From Sva-07 sp963715825 (GTDB lineage Bacteria > Actinomycetota > Acidimicrobiia > Acidimicrobiales > Ilumatobacteraceae), in contig CAVQSI010000007.1 of assembly GCA_963715825.1 (NCBI GenBank), forward strand, positions 124,001 to 188,000: a stretch of 64,000 nt of DNA. Direction: 5' to 3'. The position numbers and the translations under genes were made by a program. Every line of letters begins with the position of its first letter. Position 1 is the first letter of the stretch. The notes below the pieces were generated by a model. The model saw nothing but the letters and a program-made list of their open reading frames with translations, did no database searches and was not told the DNA's origin. Positions 54,087-62,640 of the stretch are shown here, piece after piece.

Positions 54087-54797
54087 TCAGCGGCCGAGGA
54101 CGCGGCGGCGGATGCACATCTTGATCATGTCGAGGCCGAGCCAGAACGCCTTGAGCTTGTTGCCGGTGACCGAGCTCTCCCCCACCCGCGGCTGGTACTT
54201 CACCGGCACCTGCACGAGCGGCAGGCGCTGTTCGACCGTGAGCAGCATCATCTCGTAGCCGAACGCCGAGCCGGTCGAGCGGAACTCGGGGCGCAGCCGG
54301 TCGACGGCGTCGCGGGTGAGCACGCGGTAGGTGCAGCCGACGTCGGAGAGGTAGACGGTGTTGAAGAGCACCTCGGTGAGCTTCGCGACGGCCCAGTTGC
54401 CCCACTTGAGGAACAGGCCCATGTTCGCTCCGCTGAGGATGAAGATGCGCACGGTGCGCGAGCCGAAGACGACGTCGACGTCGGCGGTGAACGGCAGCAG
54501 CTTCAAGATGTCGTCGGGGTCGAACGTGCCGTCGGGTTCGCAGATGCACACCAGGTCGGCGTCGAGCGTTTCGGCGATGCCGCGCTGGATGGCCGAGCCG
54601 TAGCCCTGCACGACCTCTTCCACGACCCGCGCCGAGGTGCTGGCCACTTCTGCGTGGGTGTCGGGGTGGGCGTTGTTGTCGACCACGACGATGTCGTCGA
54701 CGATGCCGAGCGCCTCGAAGCCGCGGATGCATTCGTTGATGCTCTCGGCTTCGTTGTAGGTCGGCAGCACGACCGCGAGCGTCTGTCCGTTCCACAT
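54087..54797 (-). CDS. Glycosyltransferase, GT2 family (polyprenyl-phosphate sugar transferase-like)
   Basis: A 236-residue GT2 enzyme without C-terminal membrane segments. It has LAVVLPTYNEAESINECIRG, DDIVVVDNNAHPDT, GYGSAIQRGIAETLDADLVC and the DxD-like CEPDGTFDPDDI. Later residues GCTYRVLTRDAVDRLRP and KYQPRVGESSVTGNKLKAF resemble dolichol/polyprenyl-phosphate mannosyltransferase relatives. It may charge a polyprenyl carrier used by the GT39-like membrane protein encoded 19 bases upstream. Confidence 0.85.
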   Translation of the reverse strand: MWNGQTLAVVLPTYNEAESINECIRGFEALGIVDDIVVVDNNAHPDTHAEVASTSARVVEEVVQGYGSAIQRGIAETLDADLVCICEPDGTFDPDDILKLLPFTADVDVVFGSRTVRIFILSGANMGLFLKWGNWAVAKLTEVLFNTVYLSDVGCTYRVLTRDAVDRLRPEFRSTGSAFGYEMMLLTVEQRLPLVQVPVKYQPRVGESSVTGNKLKAFWLGLDMIKMCIRRRVLGR

Positions 54798-54816
54798 GGG
54801 GCGTCAGTCTGCCAGC

Positions 54817-56406
54817 TCAGCCCGCAGGCGACGCGGCGGACGCGCCGGGGAGTGGCAGGTAGACGACACGGTCGCCGATGACGATGCGTTCGTACTGGTC
54901 GGCGGGCATCAGGAGCTGGGCGGGGTCCTCGTCGTAGTTCATGTAGATCACCGCGACGTCCTCGGGCGGGGTGGCGCCGACGATGCGTTGGCGGTCGGGG
55001 AAGCGGATCGGCCAGAACGGGAACACGCCGCTGACGATGCGGTTGTCGCCGGCGAAGTCGACCGGCAGCACCGCCCAGTAGCTGCCGTACACCCGGTTGA
55101 TGCCGCGCTCGTCGAGCACGTCGACGATCTGGTCGAGCTGCGCGTTGGGGTCGACGCCGCGGGCGTCGAGGAACGGTTGCTGGTTGGGGCGCACGAAGCC
55201 GACGATCCAGATCGCGGCGACGAGCGTGAGCACGCCGATCACCCGCCATGGCGGCCGATGTCCGGCGAGTTGGTCGATCCCGGCGGCGAGGGCGATCAGC
55301 ACGAACGGGAGCGAGATCATGGCGTAGCGGCCGTCGTTGGCGTAGATCAGGTTCTGGAGGAACGCCATCAGGAAGAACACCGTGGCGAGCACGGCGAACA
55401 GCACGATGCGTCCGCGGGCGCTCGTCCGGCGGGCGATCGTCCAGATTCCGAACGCGATCGTGGCGAGCAGCGCGGCGTACAGCACGGGCCCCCAGAACGA
55501 GTGGTACCAGTTCAGGCCGGAGTCGCGCAGCCCGAAGGCGCGTGGGAGGAGGTCGACGGCGAAGGTGCGCAGGCGGTCGGTGTAGGTGCCGGGCACCTCG
55601 ACGGGGGATTCGAGCGACGGCCAGCCGTTGGCGGCGTTCCAGGCCAGCAGCGGCAGACAGCCGACGATGCCGCCGCCGATCACGCTCAGCCAGGCGTCGA
55701 CGCGGCGGCGCACCGCCCAGAGCACGACGACGGTCATCGGCACCATCACGGTGAGGAACATCGGGTGGAGCCAGAAGGCGAACCCGGCGAGCACGCCGTA
55801 GGTGACGAGCAGTCGGCGTGACGGCTCGGGCGCGTCGAGGACCACGGTGGCGGTGAGGAAGGCGAGCGACACGACGAACATGCCCGACGCATAGGCGGGG
55901 TAGGCGGTGATCGAGAGCACCATCAGTGCACCGGGGGTGATCCAGCACAGCGAGGCGGCGATCAGCCCGGCTCGCTCGTTGACCAGTCGACGGCCGACGA
56001 AGAACAGCGTCACCGCGGTGCCGACCCACGACAGCGTGCTGAGCAGTTTGAGCGGTACGACGTTGGCGCCGTTGAAGAGGTAGGTGAACGGCGTGTAGAG
56101 GTAGGCCTCGACCGGCAGCGTGTAGACGGTGCCGCCGAGCACCATCGGGAACTGGCCGCGCAGGATCTCGAACGTCTCGAGCCGGGTGTAGGCCTCGTCG
56201 GCATTGATCACCGCCGCCGGCGTGTCGAACAGCAGCCAGCGGATGACGACACCGGCGAGGAACACGACGGCGCCGACGACGAGTGTCGTCGTGGCGACTC
56301 GACGGGTTGGAGCGGGTGCGTCGCCGCCGACGTGGATGACGTCGTCGGCGAGCGAGGTGCGGTCGGCTTCGACGGCGGCGCGGTCGTGTTCGGTTTCGTT
56401 GACCAC
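54817..56406 (-). CDS. GT39/ArnT-like membrane glycosyltransferase
   Basis: About 529 residues from the GTG at 56406. It has roughly ten membrane segments (LVVGAVVFLAGVVIRWLLF, GALMVLSITAYPAYASGMFV, LFAVLATVFFLMAFLQNLIY). The first loop has INADEAYTRLETFEIL with the Asp-Glu pair, where GT-C enzymes bind the polyprenyl-phosphate sugar, as in ArnT/PMT. A periplasmic C-terminal domain follows (RVYGSYWAVLPVDFAG). The frame stays open upstream into the GT2-like region, so the true start is unclear and a fusion cannot be excluded. Confidence 0.8.
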   Translation of the reverse strand: MVNETEHDRAAVEADRTSLADDVIHVGGDAPAPTRRVATTTLVVGAVVFLAGVVIRWLLFDTPAAVINADEAYTRLETFEILRGQFPMVLGGTVYTLPVEAYLYTPFTYLFNGANVVPLKLLSTLSWVGTAVTLFFVGRRLVNERAGLIAASLCWITPGALMVLSITAYPAYASGMFVVSLAFLTATVVLDAPEPSRRLLVTYGVLAGFAFWLHPMFLTVMVPMTVVVLWAVRRRVDAWLSVIGGGIVGCLPLLAWNAANGWPSLESPVEVPGTYTDRLRTFAVDLLPRAFGLRDSGLNWYHSFWGPVLYAALLATIAFGIWTIARRTSARGRIVLFAVLATVFFLMAFLQNLIYANDGRYAMISLPFVLIALAAGIDQLAGHRPPWRVIGVLTLVAAIWIVGFVRPNQQPFLDARGVDPNAQLDQIVDVLDERGINRVYGSYWAVLPVDFAGDNRIVSGVFPFWPIRFPDRQRIVGATPPEDVAVIYMNYDEDPAQLLMPADQYERIVIGDRVVYLPLPGASAASPAG

Positions 56407-57452
56407 GACGACCTCCAATCCGTTCGCTCTCGCCCGCTCGTCGTCCGCCGACGATGGTGCCACATCGGTCAGCAGGGTCACGCGATCCCTCGGCGACGCT
56501 GCGGCGAGTGCCGAGTGCCTGCTCGAACGCGTCGATCCGTTCGCGAGTCGGTTGTCCGATCCGACCAGGCGACGAACAGCGTCGTGGTGCCGAACAGAGT
56601 CGGTCGCGCGCTGCGATCGCTTCCACGGTGGTGGTCGGACGCAGCGGCCGATCGGCGAGATGAGCCTCCCAGTGGCGCTTGAACCGGGCGTGGGTGTTCT
56701 GGCCGAGCGCCGCGTCGCGCTTGCCGGTGCCCTGGCCGCGCCGGTGGACCAACGGGACGTCGGCAACCAGGCGAGTTCGTTTCCCGCCCGCCTCCATCCG
56801 CAGGGCGTAGTCGGCGTCCTCGAAGTAGGCCGGGTGGTAGTGCCGGTCGAACCCGCCGATACGCCAGGTGGTCGGCTCGTCGCACGAGCCAGCACGCAGC
56901 GGACGCGTAGTCGACGTCGCGGCTGAACACGTTCGTGCGGTCGCCGGGCATCACGTCGTCGCCGCCGACCGGCGCCGTGAACGTGTCGGCGAAGATCAGC
57001 TGACCGGCTTCCTGGAGTGAGCCGTCGTCGTTGACGAACACCGGTGCGGCGATGCCGACGGCCGGATCGGCGAGCGCTGCCAGCAGCGGTTCGAGCCAGC
57101 CGGGCCCGACGATCACGTCGGCGTTGAGGAAGCACAGGTACTCGCCTCGGGCGTGCTCGACGCCGTACTCGTTGCCGCCGGCGAACCCGAGGTTGTCGTC
57201 GGGCACGAGCAGCCGGATGTCGGATCGATCGGCGAGCAGCAGCGACGTGCGCGTCATCGGGTCGGGCGGCAGACAGTCGACGACGACGACCTCGTGGGCG
57301 ATCGGGGTGTGCCGGGCGACGGCGTCGAGCATCTCGACCACGACCGGGCCGGTGCCGTAGGTGACCGTGATGATCGAGACCCGAGGTGCGGCGGCGGGGC
57401 CGACGTCGGCGTCGGTCGTCACGTCGAGGTCACGATCCGCTCTGGACGACAC
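56407..57452 (-). CDS. Glycosyltransferase, GT2 family (several frameshifts)
   Basis: The N-terminal part is clear: VSIITVTYGTGPVVVEMLDA, HEVVVVDCLPPDP, NLGFAGGNEYGVEHARGEYL, CFLNADVIVGPGW and the acceptor-side region ASAACWLVRRADH. The rest is spread over other frames (KRTRLVADVPLVHRRGQGTG, TTTVEAIAARD, then DRVTLLTDVAPSSADDERA). The end is not resolved: the last frame runs without a stop into the membrane protein. It starts with GTG at 57452, overlapping the 3' end of the Wzt gene by 23 bases. Confidence 0.7.
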
Positions 57453-58647
57453 CCCTCGCGCCGGTGATGGTCCATTCGGCGGGGATGCTGACGAGACCGT
57501 TGTCGTACGACTTGTACTGGCGCACCTCGAAGCGGACGCGGCGCTCCCAGAAGTCGTAGGGGTGCACTTCGGTGCCGTCCATCAGGCCAACGGTGAGGTC
57601 GTAGACGCCTTCGAGCAGCGGGAGGCTGGGGATGGCGATCTTCACGCCGGCGGGGCCGTCGATCAGCCCGATCGTGCGGCCGTTGCGGCGGGTGCTCGTC
57701 TCCCAGACGCTGCTGCCGCCGGTGAGGCTGTCGATGCGGACCACGACGACGGTGTCCTGCAGCGGGGTGTGCGCGGTGATGTCGACGTCGATGGTGGCCG
57801 GCTCGTGGGTGGTCAGCACCGAGGTGTCGGCGCCAGTGGCGTCGCGCAGGGTGACACCGACGATCTGCGCTTCGCCGGAACCCCAGCGCGAGCCCTGCTC
57901 GCCCTCGACGCGCTCGGCCTGGTGGCTGTCGCCCTGGTAGGCGGAGATCACGTCGCCGGCGGGGCCGAGCATGCGCAGCTCACCCTTCTCGATCCAGGCG
58001 ACGTCCTGGCACAGCTGCTCGACCTGGCCGAGGCCGTGGCTGACGAACACGATCGTGCGACCGTCGCGTCGGAACTCCTCGATCTTCTCGGCGCATCGGC
58101 GCTGGAAGCTCTCGTCGCCGACCGACAGCACCTCGTCGATCAGCAGTACATCGGGTTCGACGTGAGCGGCGACGGCGAAGCCGAGACGGACGAACATGCC
58201 CGACGAGTAGTTCTTGACCGGGGTGTCGATGAAGTCGGCGAGGCCGGCGAACTCGACGATGTCGTCGAAGCGCGCCGCGATCTCCTTCTTGGTCAGCCCG
58301 AGGATCGCGCCGTTGAGGTAGACGTTCTCCTGGCCGCTCAGTTCGGGGTGGAAGCCGGCGCCGAGTTCGAGCAGCGCCGACACGCGGCCCTCGATCTTGA
58401 CCGAGCCCTTCTCGGGTACCAGGATGCCGGCCATCGTCTTGAGCAGGGTGCTCTTGCCGGAGCCGTTCGAGCCGATCACGCCGAACGTCGAACCGGTCGG
58501 CACCTGGAAGTCGATGCCCTTGAGCGCCCAGAACTCCTCGTAGCGGGCGCGGCGCCCCTTGAGGATCGCCGCCTTCAGGTACTGGTTGCGCTCGTGGTAG
58601 AGCCGATAGCTCTTCCAGAGTTCGTTGACGGAGAGGGCGGTCGACAT
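57430..58647 (-). CDS. wzt: Polysaccharide ABC exporter ATPase (Wzt-like) with C-terminal recognition domain
   Basis: A 405-residue ATPase of an ABC-type polysaccharide exporter. Walker A is FGVIGSNGSGKSTLLKTMAG, the signature YSSGMFVRLGFAVA, Walker B DVLLIDEVLSVGDESF, and the switch His in IVFVSHGLGQVEQLC. The N-terminus SVNELWKSYRLYHERNQYLK is typical of Wzt/TagH types. Residues about 265-405 form a beta-rich Wzt_C-like domain (TIDVDITAHTPLQDTVVVVR) that in known Wzt proteins recognises the finished chain end. The ATG at 58647 is chosen. The permease is encoded divergently at 58777. Confidence 0.9.
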   Translation of the reverse strand: MSTALSVNELWKSYRLYHERNQYLKAAILKGRRARYEEFWALKGIDFQVPTGSTFGVIGSNGSGKSTLLKTMAGILVPEKGSVKIEGRVSALLELGAGFHPELSGQENVYLNGAILGLTKKEIAARFDDIVEFAGLADFIDTPVKNYSSGMFVRLGFAVAAHVEPDVLLIDEVLSVGDESFQRRCAEKIEEFRRDGRTIVFVSHGLGQVEQLCQDVAWIEKGELRMLGPAGDVISAYQGDSHQAERVEGEQGSRWGSGEAQIVGVTLRDATGADTSVLTTHEPATIDVDITAHTPLQDTVVVVRIDSLTGGSSVWETSTRRNGRTIGLIDGPAGVKIAIPSLPLLEGVYDLTVGLMDGTEVHPYDFWERRVRFEVRQYKSYDNGLVSIPAEWTITGARGVVQSGS

Positions 58648-58776
58648 GGCGTACCGAGTCTTGCCGATCGCCGCGACAGAACCAACCACCCCGGCCGTCG
58701 TGACGCGTGGCCGGCATGGTGAGCCCGATGGCATGCCGAGGTCACCGACGACCAGGGCGGTAGCCTCGCGGCGCCC

Positions 58777-59589
58777 ATGCATGCCGTCACCAATGTCTAC
58801 CACTCGCGCGAGCTGCTGTGGAATCTCACCCTCCGAGAACTCCGCACGAAGTACCGCCGCTCGTTCCTCGGGTGGGCGTGGTCGATGCTCAACCCGCTGT
58901 CGCAGATCCTCATCTACGGCTTCGTCTTCGGCACGCTGCTCGGAGCGATCGCGCCCGTCGGTGATCCGTCAGGCCTGGACAACTTCGCGTTGTTCCTGCT
59001 GTGCGCGTCTGCTCCCGTGGAACTTCTTCGCGCTGATCACGTCGCTCGGGCTGGGAGCGGTGTCGGCGAACTCGGGACTCGTGCGACGAGTCGCGTTTCC
59101 CCGCGAGGTGCTCGTGTTCTCGAACGTGCTACACGCCTGCGTGCAGTTCTCCATCGAGATGACGTTGCTGTTCGCCGTCCTGCTCATCGCAGGGAGCCAC
59201 TTCCTGCCGTGGCTCCCGGTCGTGATCCTCACGTCGGTGCTGCTCGCTGTGTTCTCCACCGGCATCGCGATGGCCCTCAGCGTGCTCGCCGTCTACTTCC
59301 GCGACATGAGCTACCTCTGGGCGATCGTGGCGCAGATCTGGTTCTGGGCAACCCCGATCGTCTACCCGCCAACACTGCTCGAGACCGAAGCACCGACCTG
59401 GCTCTACAACATCTTGAAGCTCAACCCGATCAACGGATTCGTCGAGGTCTACCGACGGTGCCTCTACGACGGGGGCGCTCCGGGTTGGCGTACGATCGTG
59501 GGGCTCGCCGTCATCTCGTTCGCTGAGCTCTGGCGATCGGGTGGGCGATCTTCCAGAAGATGTCGCGACGCCTGCCCGAGGAGGTCTGA
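58777..59589 (+). CDS. wzm: Polysaccharide ABC exporter permease (Wzm-like; frameshifted)
   Basis: About 270 residues with six membrane segments. The cytosolic N-terminus LLWNLTLRELRTKYRRSFLG and WAWSMLNPLSQILIYGFVFG is the ABC-2/Wzm hallmark. Later parts are LPWNFFALITSLGLGAVSAN, FSTGIAMALSVLAVYFRDMS and FWATPIVYPPTLLE. Frame changes are needed near 59010 and 59527; the end ALAIGWAIFQKMSRRLPEEV then stops with TGATG, overlapping the next start. It pairs with the Wzt-like ATPase to export a lipid-linked glycan. Confidence 0.85.
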
Positions 59590-59906
59590 TGACATCTCAC
59601 GGCCATGATTCGACCGACCCGATCGAAACCGGTGACGTTGAACAGCTCACGTTGGAGATTCTCCGTCTGCGCGACATCGTCCGAGGATGTGACGCTCAGG
59701 TGGGTGAGTTGACCACCAGGCTTGCCCGTCTCGATGAGCAGCGTCGCTTGTCCGAGGCTCAGTGGATCCATCGGATGGAGCACACCGACCGGCAGCTTGA
59801 AGCCGCGCTCGAGCGCGTCGACGCAATCGAGTCGTCCCGAAGCTGGAGGATCGGTCAGTTGGTCCTCACACCGGTCCGGTGGTGGCGGAAGCTCACGAGT
59901 TCCTGA
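59589..59906 (+). CDS. Small coiled-coil protein coupled to the exporter permease
   Basis: A 105-residue protein starting with ATG that overlaps the permease stop (TGATG). Residues about 18-90 are a continuous coiled coil (LTLEILRLRDIVRGCDAQVG, LTTRLARLDEQRRLSEAQW). The C-terminus IESSRSWRIGQLVLTPVRWW resembles the SRSWR-x-T/G tail found at the ends of many polysaccharide glycosyltransferases and may attach to membrane. No family is recognised. It is the counterpart of the coiled-coil gene at 52703. Confidence 0.7.
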   Translation: MTSHGHDSTDPIETGDVEQLTLEILRLRDIVRGCDAQVGELTTRLARLDEQRRLSEAQWIHRMEHTDRQLEAALERVDAIESSRSWRIGQLVLTPVRWWRKLTSS

Positions 59907-59917
59907 GCACCGGACCG

Positions 59918-61535
59918 ATGCCTCCGACGTTCTCGATCATCACGCCGGTCTTCGACCCGGATCCCGCCCATTTCGACGCGTGCGCTCGTTCGGTTCTTCG
60001 TCAATCGCTGAGCGACTGGGAGTGGGTGATCGCCGATGACGGGACGACGGACTGCGCTGTCTTGGGAGCACTCGACGAACTTGCGACGCACCCACAGATC
60101 AGCGTCACGCAGTCATCGCTCAACGAAGGGATCACCGCGGCGACGAACCGTGCGATCGACCTCGCGTCCGGGGACTTCCTGGCGTTCCTCGATCATGACG
60201 ACGAGTTGACCGCCGATGCCCTGGCGCAGGTCGCTGCTGCCGCCGATCACAAACCGGATGTCGATTTCCTGTACAGCGATGAGACCAAGATCGACGACGC
60301 TGGGAACGAGTACGACTGGTTCGCCAAGCCCGACTGGTCGCCGGAACGTCTCCGCAGCCAGAACTATTGCAACCACTTGTCCGTGTTCCGCCGAGCCTTG
60401 GTCAACGAACTCGGTGGACTCCGGATGGGCTTCGACGGTGCTCAGGACCACGACCTCACGCTCCGCGTTTCTGAGCGGGCACGGCGGATCGTTCACCTCC
60501 CCCTGGTGCTCTACCGATGGCGCGGCTGCACACGGGTCGACTGCAGCGCTCGAAGGCGCCAAGCCCGAGGCGTCCGCCGCGGGATGCGCAGCAGTCGGCG
60601 AACATCTCTCACGCATGGGCATCCCTGCGACGGTGGTAGCGACCCGGCCCGGCCGGTACCGTTCGATCCGGCGACTCGAGCGACATCCGAGGGTGTCGCT
60701 CATCATCCCAACGCGAGGCGACTCGAAGCGGGTGCAGGCCCGACCCGTCAACCTGGTCGTCAACACGGTGCGCAGCGTCGTCCACACCTCGACCTATCCC
60801 GACATCGAGTGCGTGGTCGTCCACGACTCGACGACCGCACCCGAGGTGCTGGAAGCACTGCGACGCGTTGACCCTCACGTGCAGCTCATCGAGTGGACCG
60901 AGTCATTCGATTTCGCCAAGAAGACCAACCTCGGCGTCGTCAACTCCACCGGCGAGATCATCGTGCTTCTCAACGACGACACCGAAGTGATCTCCCCTGA
61001 TTGGCTCGAGACCCTCGTAGGACTGCTGACGGAGGCCGACGTCGGTATGGTCGGGCCGATGTTGTTGCTGGCCGACGGACGAATCCAATCCGCCGGTCAT
61101 CACTACGCTCCGACACCGTTCAACCTCGGCAATGGCGCGCCCGCCGACGACCCGGGCCCTCATGCCCTGTTCGCGATCGCCGGCGAACGGTCCGGCGTGA
61201 CCGCCGCGTGCGCTGCGCTGCGTCGGTCGGTGTACTTCGAGATGGGTGGCCTCTCCGAACGGTTCCCGAACTGCTACAACGACGTGGATCTCGGGTTCAA
61301 ACTCCTCGAAGCTGGCTACCGGGTCGTGTGGACCCCGCACGCGTCGTTGTACCACTTCGAATCGCAGACACGACAGACCAAGGAGTCACCAGCGGAGGCT
61401 CGCGAACTCGAGCTGCGCTGGGGTCGCAAGATGGGCGACGATCCGTACGCCAAACAGCTCGACCTGTGGTGGGCCCAGGTTCCGTTCGTCCAGCCCGCCG
61501 ACCACCAGCGCGCAGAACCAGGTGCTCCTTCATGA
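59918..61535 (+). CDS. Tandem GT2 glycosyltransferase (frameshifted)
   Basis: About 538 residues with two GT2 domains. Domain 1 has FSIITPVFDPDPAHFDACAR, WVIADDGTTD, ASGDFLAFLDHDDELTADAL and FLYSDETKIDDAG. Domain 2 has VSLIIPTRGDSKRVQ, TNLGVVNSTGEIIVLLNDDT and NCYNDVDLGFKLLEAGYRVV. The order is that of O-antigen type double glycosyltransferases. The frame changes near 60533 (LVLYRWR to AHGSTAALEGAK). The ATG at 59918 is probable. The stop overlaps the next ATG (ATGA). Confidence 0.83.
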
Positions 61536-62640
61536 CCGATCTCGACCCGCCTGACATCATCACGAGCTGGCAGCCTGACCTGTACCAGCGGTACGAACTG
61601 CTCCGCCGGGTACTCCACTCGGCTTTCGAAGGCTCCGAGGGCCAGGTTCGGGTGCTCGACGTGGGCTCGGGTCCGGAACGCCTGGCCGAGCGTGGTGCTC
61701 GGCAGCAGGTTCGAGGTCGTGAGAACCGACGTCGGTGAGTTCGACGACCCGGAGATCGTCAAGATCATCCCGGGGGCGCCGCTTCCCGTCGACGACGACG
61801 GCGTCGACGTCGTCATCGCGATGGACGTGCTCGAGCACGTTCCCGAAGCACTGCGCGCCAGCTTCATCGACGAGTGCGCTCGCGTCGCTCGCGATCCTGG
61901 TCGTGCTCGGCCTGCCCCACGGCGAGCGAGGGGGTCAGGGCTGCCGAACTCGAAGCCGGTCGGGTGATGGCCGCGGCATCCGGGCGTCCCGTCGAGTTCC
62001 TGGAGGAGCACGCCGCGTTCGGGTTGCCCGAGGCCTCACGCATCGAGGCAGACCTTGCGCGGGCGTGTCCTGCAGTGGCCACCGTGGCGAATGCTCCGTT
62101 GGCGATCTGGTCGAGCAGCAACGTGATCGACTTCGTCATCAATCTTCGGACCGGGGGACCCCACCTCAAGTCGCTGGTGAACACCGTGATCAACGAGCGG
62201 TCGATCGTGTGTCCGAGCGACCAACCCGGCTACCGCAACTTCTTCCTCGGTTCGCCGTCAGGCACCGTCGATGTTCGGGCGATCGCCGGCCGGCTCTCGG
62301 AGGGCTCCACGGATCTCACCGATGCCGACGTTGCGAGTCTGGCTTCCGACACTGCTCGTCAGCTCGATACGACGGCTCGAAGCCTCGACGTCGCGAACCA
62401 AAGCGCTGGAACTCCAGATCGCTGCGCACGATCCGCGAATGCGCCGAATCGAGCGGGTGAACGACCAGCTGCTCCGAGTTCGGGTGAGCAGCGACGAGCA
62501 GGCCGTCGCCGCTCGACTGCAGGCGGCAGCCGCTCGTCGCGCCAGCGAGCAGGCCGAGCAGGCGCTCGCCGACGCCCTGTCTGCCGACCGGTCCGTGGCC
62601 GAGCAGCAGCCGGCCCCGCCACCGGTATCGCCGCCCGCTG
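61532..62640 (+). CDS. Class I methyltransferase with coiled-coil tail (several frameshifts)
   Basis: The start is LYQRYELLRRVLHSAFEGSE, QVRVLDVGSGPERLA, then in the next frame VVRTDVGEFDDPEI and DDDGVDVVIAMDVLEHVPEA, the SAM-binding and acid-loop motifs. The middle has FLEEHAAFGLPEASRIEADL and VINERSIVCPSDQPGYRNFF, as in polysaccharide-locus methyltransferases. After about 62390 comes a coiled coil (KALELQIAAHDPRMRRIERV, AARRASEQAEQALADALSA) and a Pro-rich stretch. Frame changes occur near 61690, 61905 and 62390. No stop is visible before the next module, so a link to the following gene cannot be excluded. Confidence 0.68.
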
